From the NCBI RefSeq assembly GCF_900111765.1, contig NZ_FOIB01000001.1, positions 1,488,001 through 1,552,000 of the forward strand: a DNA stretch of 64,000 nucleotides. Direction: 5' to 3'. The stretch comes from Myxococcus fulvus (GTDB lineage: Bacteria; Myxococcota; Myxococcia; Myxococcales; Myxococcaceae). The notes beneath the pieces were generated by a model that worked only from the letters and a program-made list of their open reading frames with translations, made no database searches and was not told where the DNA came from. Position numbers and translations under genes: made by a program. Shown piece by piece: positions 52,361 through 60,062 of the stretch. Each line of letters opens with the position of its first letter. Within the stretch, counting starts at the first letter, position 1.

Positions 52361-53997
52361 GGGGTCTCCTCGATGCAGCGGCTCTCGATGCTGACCCGGT
52401 ACGACTTGAGCTCGTCGTTCCAGTACTCGCCGTCGAAGCGGAAGGCGACGCTGTCGGGCGTCAGCAGGGGCTCATCCACCGGCACCACCAGCTTGGAGCC
52501 CTTCTTCACACGCTCGTACAGCTTCAGTCCCACTTCGTATTCCATCAGCCGCACCTGCTCGGCCGCGCGCAAGAGCGTGTCCGCCTCCTGCCGCACCGCC
52601 CGCGCCAGCCGCGCGTCGTACACCCGCACGGCCTCCGCGCGGGACAAGTCGTAGAGCTTCGTCAGGTGCGTGAAGAGCCGGTCGCCGAAGCTGCCGGCGT
52701 AGCGGCCCAGGCGCTCGCCCTCCAAATCCAGCGTCTCCACGAAGCGCGAGGCGCGCTTCGTGCCGCCGTGCGAGTTGGCCGCGCGGCGCAGGCGGATGTC
52801 CTGCGTCAGGTCATCGCGGTTGCGCACCGCCTCCAGCGAGTCCGCGAAGCGGCGCGTGAGCTCCTTGGCGGCGCGCTTGGCGGGCAGGTAGTGGCACAAG
52901 TCCCGGTAGATGAGCGCGCGCAGCAGGTACTTGTCCGGCAGGAACTCGTCGCGGAAGGACGGCGCGTCCAGCGTGGTGAGGATGCCCAGCGACGCGCGCG
53001 GCTCACCCAGCTTGTAGCGGGTCCACGCCTCCTCCAGGTAGAGGCTGGCGCGGCCCGGGTCCAGCTCCGGCAGCTTCACCAGGTTGTAGGCCTCCAGCGC
53101 GCCCGTGTAGTCCTGGCGCTCGTAGCGCAGGCGGGCCACCGCGAGCGCCGCCTCGTTGCGTGCCGAGCGGGTGAGCTTCTCGTCCTTGGACAGCGTGAGG
53201 AAGTCCGCGATGAGCTCCTCGGACGGCTCCTTCACCTGCTTGAGCCGCGTGACGAGCAGCGCGAACTTCGCGTGGCTCGCCTCCGCGCTCGTCTCCGACA
53301 GCTTGGCGAAGTGCGTGTTGGCCCAGCGCTCGTTGCCCACGCGCAGGTCCACCAGGCCCTGCTGGTAGTGCGCGTACGCGCCCGTGTCCTCGGGCAGGAA
53401 GCCCAGATCCAGCGCGCCGAACACCTGCTCGTCGATCATCACGTCATTGTGCGGCTGGTCCGTCAACGCCTTGAGGGCGTCGAGCGCGCGCGGGATGACG
53501 TTGGGGTTGGAGCGCTCGCGCGCGATGCGCGCCAGGTACGACGCGCCCGCGTGCGTGAGGCCCAGGTCGATGAGGCTCTTGGCCAGGAAGTACTGGCCCC
53601 AGGCGTAGTTGTCGTCCGTCTTGGGCGCGGCCTCGAGCCAGGCGTACAGGGGACCGGCGGCGTCGCGCGGCTTGCCGTCGAAGTAGTCCTGCAGCGCGCG
53701 GTCGAACGTGGCCGGGTCCACCTTCTGCGGCAGCGACGCCGGAGGCGCCTCGGCCTTCTTGTCGCCCTCGGGCTTCTTGTCGGCTCCGGGCGCGGCGGCG
53801 GGCGTTCCCGTGCCCTCCGCGGGCTTGGCGCCCGTGGCGGGCGCTCCGGACGCGGGCGGCGTGGCGGGGGCGGGCTTCGCGCTCGCCGGGGGTGGTGGCA
53901 TGGGCAGCGCGGCGCCGCCAGACTGGGCGCGGGCGGCCGCTGGAGACACGACGAGCGCGGCGCTGGCGAGCGCGGCGATGAGTGAGCGTGAAGTCAT
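52357..53997 (-). CDS. secreted TPR-like protein of the envelope complex
   Basis: A 546-residue protein with a signal peptide (LIAALASAALVVSPAAARAQ), a Pro/Ala-rich linker of about 75 residues, then helical repeats resembling TPRs (FDRALQDYFDGKPRDAAGPLYAWLEAAP, RYERQDYTGALEAYNLVKLPELDPGRASLYLEEAWTRYKLGE). The C-terminal beta segment is VAFRFDGEYWNDELKSYRVSIESRCIE. A proline-rich linker suggests the repeat part reaches away from the membrane or peptidoglycan. Start and stop overlap its neighbours by 4 nt each. No close relative is claimed; position between a barrel and a TPR scaffold suggests a bridging subunit. Confidence 0.8.
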   Translation of the reverse strand: MTSRSLIAALASAALVVSPAAARAQSGGAALPMPPPPASAKPAPATPPASGAPATGAKPAEGTGTPAAAPGADKKPEGDKKAEAPPASLPQKVDPATFDRALQDYFDGKPRDAAGPLYAWLEAAPKTDDNYAWGQYFLAKSLIDLGLTHAGASYLARIARERSNPNVIPRALDALKALTDQPHNDVMIDEQVFGALDLGFLPEDTGAYAHYQQGLVDLRVGNERWANTHFAKLSETSAEASHAKFALLVTRLKQVKEPSEELIADFLTLSKDEKLTRSARNEAALAVARLRYERQDYTGALEAYNLVKLPELDPGRASLYLEEAWTRYKLGEPRASLGILTTLDAPSFRDEFLPDKYLLRALIYRDLCHYLPAKRAAKELTRRFADSLEAVRNRDDLTQDIRLRRAANSHGGTKRASRFVETLDLEGERLGRYAGSFGDRLFTHLTKLYDLSRAEAVRVYDARLARAVRQEADTLLRAAEQVRLMEYEVGLKLYERVKKGSKLVVPVDEPLLTPDSVAFRFDGEYWNDELKSYRVSIESRCIEETP

Positions 53998-54629
53998 TCC
54001 GTGGCGCCGAAGTTGAACGCGGTTCCGAGCTGGACGACCGGGACGTTGATGATGCGCGAGGCGCCGGCGAAGACGACGTTGTTGGACACGTCCAGCCGGA
54101 ACGACACCGTCTTGCCGGAGAACATGCGCACGCCCAGGCCCAGGTTGACGGCGGGGCGGAAGCCGTCCTGCCGGTCGATCTTCACCACCGTGCCGCCGCC
54201 GAGCAGGAACGCCTCGAAGTGCAGCACGGAGCTGTTGAGCACCGCCGTCTTGCCGTACAGCGGGCTCCACACCAGGTCGGAGCCCACCATCCACTGCACC
54301 TGGTCCTCGAACGCGGACGCGGTGGGGGCCACGTCGAAGTCGCGCTCCAGCTGGCGGCGCAGCGACGTCTGGATGTTGTAGCTGTACGTGCCCCGGCCCA
54401 CCTGCCACGCGAACGTGTCGCTGAAGTGGTACGTGTACGAGACGCTTCCGGTGAGGCCCTTGTAGAAGGCGTCCGCCGGCAGCACGCCGACGCCGAGGTA
54501 CAGCTCGTGGTGCATCCGGTACTGCCGCTCCTGGATGGCGGAGACGGAGCCGGGGTTCTCGAGCGCCTCGGCCTGCGCGCGGGCAAGGCCGGGCGCCAGG
54601 AACAAGAGGATGAGCAGGGCGTATCGCAC
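53994..54629 (-). CDS. outer-membrane beta-barrel protein (myxobacterial OMP type)
   Basis: A 211-residue protein starting at GTG 54629 (AGGAAG upstream) with a signal peptide (ALLILLFLAPGLARA). The mature part shows alternating strands: YLGVGVLPADAFYKGLTGSVSYTYHFSDTFAWQVGRGTYSYN, then VQWMVGSDLVWSPLYGKTAVLNSSVLHFEAFLLGGG and a C-terminal VVQLGTAFNFGATE ending in aromatic/hydrophobic residues, as barrels do. It closely follows the pattern of the myxobacterial outer-membrane barrel family found beside gliding genes (CglE/GltH-like). Eight strands are likely. Downstream coupling is by ATGA. Confidence 0.82.
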   Translation of the reverse strand: MRYALLILLFLAPGLARAQAEALENPGSVSAIQERQYRMHHELYLGVGVLPADAFYKGLTGSVSYTYHFSDTFAWQVGRGTYSYNIQTSLRRQLERDFDVAPTASAFEDQVQWMVGSDLVWSPLYGKTAVLNSSVLHFEAFLLGGGTVVKIDRQDGFRPAVNLGLGVRMFSGKTVSFRLDVSNNVVFAGASRIINVPVVQLGTAFNFGATE

Positions 54630-54694
54630 GGTGGGGGCTTCCTGGCGGATGAGCGGAACGGAGCGCGGGGGAGAGGGGGTGGGCCCCCCCAGCG

Positions 54695-56905
54695 TCAGTA
54701 GCCGACGGAGTTGAAGAGGAACGGGTAGGTGATGATGACCACGCCGCCCTTGGGGGCGGGGAAGGTCCAGGTCTTCAGATTGGAGAGGATGCACGCCTCG
54801 ACGGAGGCGTTGCGCAGCGTGGAGGACTTGGTCTTCGCCGCGGCCACGCGGCCGTTGGTGCCGATGGTCCACTCGAGCACCACCTTGCCGGCCAGGCCCG
54901 GGTCCTTGAGCAGCGCGCGCTCGTAGCAGCCGTGCACCTCGTTGAGGTGGCTGTTGATGACGCGCGCCACGGCCTCGCGGTCCACCGTGCCCTGCGTGGA
55001 GGCGATGCTGCGCGCGGTGGCGCGCGTGACGGTGCCTCCCACCTTCCCCTTGCCCACCGAGCCCGCGCCCAGGGCGCCGATGCCGCCGCCGCCCTTGCCG
55101 CGCAAGAGCTCCGCGCCGAGCGTGGCGCCGCCGCCCTTGCCTCCGCCGCCCAGGCCGAAGGTGCCCAGGCCCGCGTTGGCGATGGGCGCCTTCCCGATGA
55201 GGCCCGACAGCTTGTAGTTGGAGTTCTTCACGTTCTTGCTGCCCGGCCCGCTGCCCAGCTTGTCCACCGCGGCCAGCAGGTCGTTGGTGGCGGGGCCCGC
55301 GGCCGACAGCTTCGCGAGCGCCTTGAGCGCCTTGTTCTCCGGCGGCGCGGCGGCCACGGCCTTGGCGGGCTGGGGCGGCGGTGGCGTCTTCTCCACCGGC
55401 TTGGGCGGCGCCTTCTCCGCGACCTTCGCCTCCTCCTTCTTCACCGGCTTGGCCTTCTGCTTGAGCGCCTCCAGCTTCTTCTTCGCCTCCTCCTTCTTCT
55501 TGGGCTCGGGGGCGATGAGGCGCAGCGCCACGGGCGGCAGGTTCTTCTGCGTGAAGTCCGCCGTCTCCGGCGTGGGCGGCTTGAGCGCGATGAACGCGCC
55601 CAGGCCCGACGCGAACAGCGCGAAGCACGTCATCGCCAGCCACGGCAGGCCGCGCAGCGGGTTGACGAACACGCGCGCGGGCACGGGGGCCGCGTAGGCG
55701 ACGAGCGACATCTGGCCTTGCGTCAGCCGGGCGCCCACGCCCTCGCGCAGCGTGATGAAGCGGCGGCTGCCGTCGGACTCGAGCGAGGCGCCGGTGACGG
55801 GCGTGAAGCGGCCGTCGGAGCTGCTCTTCTCGACTTCAGTGCCCGGGGGCACGAAGAGGCGGAAGGAGCCGCTGATGGACTCGGCCAGCGTGAAGGGCGC
55901 GCCGGTCTCCGGCAGCGTGAAGCCCCACAGCGGCATCGCCTCCGGCAGCTCGAGCGAGGCCACCACGGGCTTCTTCTTGTCCGGCGCGAAGCGGCGCGCG
56001 TCGCGGCGCACGGTGCCCCAGTACAGCTCCAGGTAGAGCTGGGAGGCGCCCTTGCCCGCGTCGATGCGCGGCGCGTGCGTGGGCCGTGAGGCGGTGACGC
56101 GCGGCTCCTGGAGCAGTGGGCCCTGCGCGACGGGGAGCGGGTCGAGCGCCACGTCCGCGAGCAGGTCGTCCGCCAGCAGCATGCCGGTGTTGACGGGCGC
56201 GGCGGCGACGGGGGCGGGCTCCTGCGTCGCGCGGCGGCGCACGGAGGGGACGGTGCCCGCGGGCACGGGCGCGTGCAGGGCGATGGGCTGCGCGTGCGCG
56301 GCCGCGCCGTTGAGGGCCGGCTGCGGCGCGACGGGCGCGGGCATGGGCACCACGGCGGGCTGGGCCGCGTGCTGCGGATAGCTGGCCTGCGTCGCGGCGG
56401 AGGGCGCGCTCTGCTGCGGCACCGCGCGCACCGCGGGGACGGTGGTGGCGAGCGGCTGCGTCGGCGCCGCCTGCACGGGGCGCAGCTGGCGCACGGGCGC
56501 GGCCTGCTGCGCGGGCGGCTGGGGCGGGGCGGGCTGCGGCGCGCCGAACAGCGCGGCGACCTCCGGCGGAGGCTGGGGCTTCACCTCCTGCGGGCGCTGC
56601 GCGAGCACGCGCGTCTTGAGGACGAAGGGGCCGCACAGCACCTCGTCCACCGAGCGGATCTCACACGCGGTGACGCGGTGGCCGTTGACGAACAGGCCCG
56701 TGGCGGTGCCCGCGTCCTGGATGGCCGCGCGGCCGTTCTGGAAGTAGAGCAGCGCGTGACGCGGCTCCACGGCCGGGTCGTCCAGGCGCAGATCCGACGC
56801 CGGGTCCGACCCGAGCGCATACGTGCCGGGGACGAACACTTCCGTCCCAACGAGGAGTCCGTCGCGGAGGATGACGACTTGCAGGACGCTGGGCTGGCCG
56901 CTCAA
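54695..56905 (-). CDS. FHA-domain protein with one membrane span and AgmX/PglI C-terminal domain
   Basis: About 736 residues. A cytoplasmic FHA domain (about residues 7-100) shows GSDPASDLRLDDP, PRHALLYF and TGLFVNGHRV, the phosphothreonine-binding pattern. A Pro/Ala linker and a beta domain (270-400) follow, then a single membrane span (WLAMTCFALFASGLGAFIAL), a Lys/Glu coiled region, a Gly-rich segment and a C-terminal TonB-like domain with HGCYERALL, EACILSNLKTWTFPAP and YPFLFNSVGY. This is the layout of PglI/GltG and NfsG. TTG 56905 was chosen because AGGGAG lies 8 nt upstream; TTG 56923 would add six residues. It could link a kinase signal to envelope machinery. Confidence 0.85.
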   Translation of the reverse strand: MSGQPSVLQVVILRDGLLVGTEVFVPGTYALGSDPASDLRLDDPAVEPRHALLYFQNGRAAIQDAGTATGLFVNGHRVTACEIRSVDEVLCGPFVLKTRVLAQRPQEVKPQPPPEVAALFGAPQPAPPQPPAQQAAPVRQLRPVQAAPTQPLATTVPAVRAVPQQSAPSAATQASYPQHAAQPAVVPMPAPVAPQPALNGAAAHAQPIALHAPVPAGTVPSVRRRATQEPAPVAAAPVNTGMLLADDLLADVALDPLPVAQGPLLQEPRVTASRPTHAPRIDAGKGASQLYLELYWGTVRRDARRFAPDKKKPVVASLELPEAMPLWGFTLPETGAPFTLAESISGSFRLFVPPGTEVEKSSSDGRFTPVTGASLESDGSRRFITLREGVGARLTQGQMSLVAYAAPVPARVFVNPLRGLPWLAMTCFALFASGLGAFIALKPPTPETADFTQKNLPPVALRLIAPEPKKKEEAKKKLEALKQKAKPVKKEEAKVAEKAPPKPVEKTPPPPQPAKAVAAAPPENKALKALAKLSAAGPATNDLLAAVDKLGSGPGSKNVKNSNYKLSGLIGKAPIANAGLGTFGLGGGGKGGGATLGAELLRGKGGGGIGALGAGSVGKGKVGGTVTRATARSIASTQGTVDREAVARVINSHLNEVHGCYERALLKDPGLAGKVVLEWTIGTNGRVAAAKTKSSTLRNASVEACILSNLKTWTFPAPKGGVVIITYPFLFNSVGY

Positions 56906-56944
56906 CGGTGACGCTCCCTTCAAGGGCGGGTGGGCGGTACTGCC

Positions 56945-57355
56945 CTACTGGTCGTACACCGTGGCGAGCGTTTCGGCGCGGAAGCTGTCGCGCTCGCGGA
57001 TCATCGACCGGGTCTTCAATTCCTTGCGGTCATACAGATACACCGCGCCGGACTTGTTCGTCTGACCCTGGATGAGCCGGTCATCGAAGTCGATGCGCGA
57101 GGGCCCGCGCTGCGGCGGCGGCGCCGAGGACGCGGTGGCGTCCGGCTCGCCCGTCACCGGGTCCGTCACCGGCGCGCCCTTGGTCTCAATCTTGGGCGGA
57201 GCCTTGGGGCTGGACTTCTTGCCCGCCGCCTTCTTGGCCTTCGCTGTTTTCGCGGAACGGCCGCGGCCCTGGGCCCATGCGTCGCTCGGGTTCAACAACG
57301 TACCGATTCCGAGGAGCTGGGCGACGACCATGCAGAGGAGGAAGCGTCGCATCAT
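56945..57355 (-). CDS. small secreted protein, first gene of the envelope-complex operon
   Basis: A 136-residue protein with a signal peptide (RRFLLCMVVAQLLGIGTLLNPSDAWAQ), a strongly basic Lys/Ala segment (about 30-50), and a C-terminal part IDFDDRLIQGQTNKSGAVYLYDRKELKTRSMIRERDSFRAETL. No enzyme motif. The closing RKELKTRSMIRERDSFRAE is helical. It ends 39 nt before the FHA gene and so probably opens its operon. Starts at 57355 or 57352 (adjacent ATGs). Basic residues after a signal suggest contact with peptidoglycan or surface polysaccharide, but this is inference. Confidence 0.7.
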   Translation of the reverse strand: MMRRFLLCMVVAQLLGIGTLLNPSDAWAQGRGRSAKTAKAKKAAGKKSSPKAPPKIETKGAPVTDPVTGEPDATASSAPPPQRGPSRIDFDDRLIQGQTNKSGAVYLYDRKELKTRSMIRERDSFRAETLATVYDQ

Positions 57356-57600
57356 CAACAGGTTAAGCGATGCGCGTATGGACCTGTCAACGCACACTCC
57401 AGGGCCATTCACGAGGCGTGGTGCGACAGGTGTGGGGGGCACTCCACCCCATGTGGGGCGCGTGCTCCACGACTCGTGTCTCGCGTTGCCGGCCGACTGG
57501 AAATGTGGCGTGCCGCTCCGCATCCGATGAAGCGCCGTCCAGCCGGGCGAGCGCCTGGAGAATCATCGCGACGCGGCGACGGATGGGAGATGCTGCGCGC

Positions 57601-59919
57601 GTGACGAGCGCGCTGCGCAAATGGGGTCTGTTGTCGGTGGGCGTCCTGCTCTGGTCCGCCGCGGGGGTCGTCGGCTACCGGCTCAGCGCGCGGGAGCCCC
57701 GGGGCCAGCCGGCGCAAGGTCCCACTCCACCCACCACCACCGGGCCAAGGCTCACCGGCGTGGGCCCCAGGCTCACCAGCAACGAGACCTCCCAGCCGGT
57801 CTCCGTGTATGGCGAGCAATTGGTGACCGGGTTGCGACTGTCACTGGGTCCACCCCTGTCACTGGAGCTGCCGCTGAAGGTGGTGGACTCGCGCCACGCC
57901 TTCGCGCGGCTGCCCTCCGGGCTGAAGCTGGCCGAGGACCTGCCCCAGGTCGTGGTGGAGGCGCGCCTGGTGTCCGACGGGGCCGACTGCTGCGAGGGAC
58001 AGGACGCGCTCACGGTGGTGAACGACACCGCCTTCCCGGACCTGACGGGCATGGTGGCCTCACCCGATGGGCGGACGCTGTTCGTCGTCTCGCCGCCCAC
58101 GGACACGGTGTACGTGCTGGACGTGGGCTCGGGCCGCGTGGAGGCGCTCCCTGTGGGTGACGGGCCCTCCGCGCTGGCCACGTGGAAGGACGCGAGCGGC
58201 AGGGCCTTCCTGGGCGTGGTGCACCGCTTCCAGCCGGAGCTGTGGGTGTATGGGCTGGAGGAGCGCGGCGCGCCGAGGGTGTGGCCCGCACCGCCGGGCG
58301 CCTCGGGGCTGGAGGTGGATGGCGCGCGGGGCGTGGCCTACATCGCCGAGCAGGTGCGCGACACGGTGCGGGCGGTGTCGCTCGAGGACGGGCGCGAGCG
58401 GTGGGCGGCGCCGGTGGACCCCAACCCGCGCGCGCTGGCGCGGTGGCGCGACGTGCTCGCGGTGGGCAGCCTCCAGACGGGGCAGGTGGAGCTCTTGCGG
58501 CTCCAGGACGGCGCGCCCGTGTTCACCGTGGCGCCGGGGCCGGGCGTGGCCATCGTCGGCGGACGCACGGAGCCCTTCCGCGCGCAGGTGATGGGCGGTC
58601 ACGCGCCGCGCTCGCTGGTGGCCAGCGCCAGGCTGGGGCGGCTCTTCATGGGGAGCCTGGGGCCGAACGTGGGCCCCATGCCCCAGCGCAAGGAGGTGCA
58701 CGGCAGCAGCGGCGTGTCCGTCATCGACCCGGCCACGGGCGACTTCGTGCGCCACCGGGGCTTCGGCGTGGGCATGACGGAGGGGCTGGCGCTGGATGAC
58801 GCGGCGGGGCTGCTCTACGCGGCGGACGTGGCGCTGGGCCAGGTGCGCGTGCTCGACGCGCGGGCGCTGGTGTCCAACGACGACCGGGTGGCGCGCGGCG
58901 CGGTGTTGCAGGAGCTGGTGCTGGCGCCGCCCGAGGGCACGCCGCTGGTGCGCCCCGCGGAGGACTTCTCCGTCAGGGGCCGCGCGGGCCCGGAGCTGCA
59001 CTCGGGGCCGCGCTCGCTGGTGCTGTCGCCGGACGGCCAGCGGCTCTACGTGCTCAACCGCTTCACCCGCGAGGTGGCGGTGGTGGACGTGCGCGAGGCG
59101 CGCAAGGGCGGGGCGGTGGTGACGCGGCGGCTGACCGTCGTGGAGCCGCGCCACCAGGCCAAGCGCCGGTTGGGACAGGTCCTCTACTCCGCGGACCTGG
59201 GCCGCACGGGCATCACCTGCGACGGGTGCCACATCGAGGGCCACACCGGCGGGCTCTTCTACGCGAAGAAGTATCCCCTGCGCATCTACCGCTCGCCCAC
59301 CGTGCAGGGCAGCCGCGACACGCCGCCCTTCTTCACGCCCGCCAGCCAGCACAGCCTCGCGGAGACGGCGAGTTTCGTCGGCGCGCGCAACCGCTTCCAC
59401 AACCCGGACCCGTCGCCCTCGGAGGTGGAGGCGCTCACGCTCTTCTCGTCGTTGATCGCCACGCCGCCCAATCCGTACCGCGGCGAGGACGGCGCGCCGT
59501 TGCCGACGGTGACGCTCCCCGACGGAGCCGTGGGTCACCCGGCGAGGGGCCGCGCGCTGTTCGAGGGCAAGGGCGGCTGTGTCGCCTGTCACCCCGCGCC
59601 TCTCTACACGCTGGACCAGGACGCGGCGACGCGCGGCCAGTACCTGGACGTGGGCACGCCGGTGGCGCTGCCCCTGCGGCTGGAGCAGCAGGACCTGGTG
59701 GTGGGCGCGGCGCCGCCGTCCCTGGTGGGCACGTGGGATGTGTGGCCGCTGCTCACCAGCGCCTCGGCGGGCTACGAGGTGAAGGACGGCCGCCTGGTGG
59801 TCGACACGCGCTTCCCGTTGAAGAAGGTGCTGGAGACGGCGGGCCCCGCCCATGGAGACGCGCGCGCGTTCAGTCCCCAGGAGCGGGATGACGTGCTCGC
59901 CTTCCTGCTCACATTGTGA
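57601..59919 (+). CDS. two-CxxCH c-type cytochrome with propeller-like N-terminal region
   Basis: A 772-residue membrane-anchored protein starting at GTG 57601 (GGGAGA upstream), with one N-terminal span (LLSVGVLLWSAAGVVGY). Residues about 60-520 hold propeller-like repeats (LFVVSPPTDTVYVLDVGSG; RLYVLNRFTREVAVVDV). The C-terminal part has two heme-c sites, ITCDGCHIEGHTGGLFY and GGCVACHPAPLYT, with intervening SPTVQGSRDTPPFF and a His/Met-rich layout seen in diheme cytochrome c peroxidase-like domains. A periplasmic or surface redox role is likely; the substrate is unknown. It is divergent from the envelope-complex operon with 245 nt between starts. Confidence 0.8.
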   Translation: MTSALRKWGLLSVGVLLWSAAGVVGYRLSAREPRGQPAQGPTPPTTTGPRLTGVGPRLTSNETSQPVSVYGEQLVTGLRLSLGPPLSLELPLKVVDSRHAFARLPSGLKLAEDLPQVVVEARLVSDGADCCEGQDALTVVNDTAFPDLTGMVASPDGRTLFVVSPPTDTVYVLDVGSGRVEALPVGDGPSALATWKDASGRAFLGVVHRFQPELWVYGLEERGAPRVWPAPPGASGLEVDGARGVAYIAEQVRDTVRAVSLEDGRERWAAPVDPNPRALARWRDVLAVGSLQTGQVELLRLQDGAPVFTVAPGPGVAIVGGRTEPFRAQVMGGHAPRSLVASARLGRLFMGSLGPNVGPMPQRKEVHGSSGVSVIDPATGDFVRHRGFGVGMTEGLALDDAAGLLYAADVALGQVRVLDARALVSNDDRVARGAVLQELVLAPPEGTPLVRPAEDFSVRGRAGPELHSGPRSLVLSPDGQRLYVLNRFTREVAVVDVREARKGGAVVTRRLTVVEPRHQAKRRLGQVLYSADLGRTGITCDGCHIEGHTGGLFYAKKYPLRIYRSPTVQGSRDTPPFFTPASQHSLAETASFVGARNRFHNPDPSPSEVEALTLFSSLIATPPNPYRGEDGAPLPTVTLPDGAVGHPARGRALFEGKGGCVACHPAPLYTLDQDAATRGQYLDVGTPVALPLRLEQQDLVVGAAPPSLVGTWDVWPLLTSASAGYEVKDGRLVVDTRFPLKKVLETAGPAHGDARAFSPQERDDVLAFLLTL

Positions 59920-60062
59920 GCGCGAGGCCGAACCCCGCGCGTCTCGGGTTCCGTGGCGGGGCGAAATCACCGCCATCGCTGTGTGCGAGCGCGGGGAGAT
60001 TTCATCGTGGACGCGGCTGTCGCTTGCGTTGTCGTGGGGGGCTGCGGTCTACAATCCATCCG

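Noticed and set aside
49322..52654. Plus-strand open frame of about 1110 codons
   Set aside because: It is antisense to the 1090-residue TPR gene and reads as Arg/Leu/His-rich low-complexity sequence, a known artefact of high-G+C codon bias.
46001..57355. Idea that the operon carries its own proton-channel motor
   Set aside because: No ExbB/TolQ/MotA-like multi-span or ExbD/TolR-like single-span Asp-containing protein is encoded in or beside the operon.
59930..59951. GAACCC/GGGTTC hairpin after the cytochrome gene
   Set aside because: Only 6-bp arms and no supporting T-run; too weak to list as a terminator.
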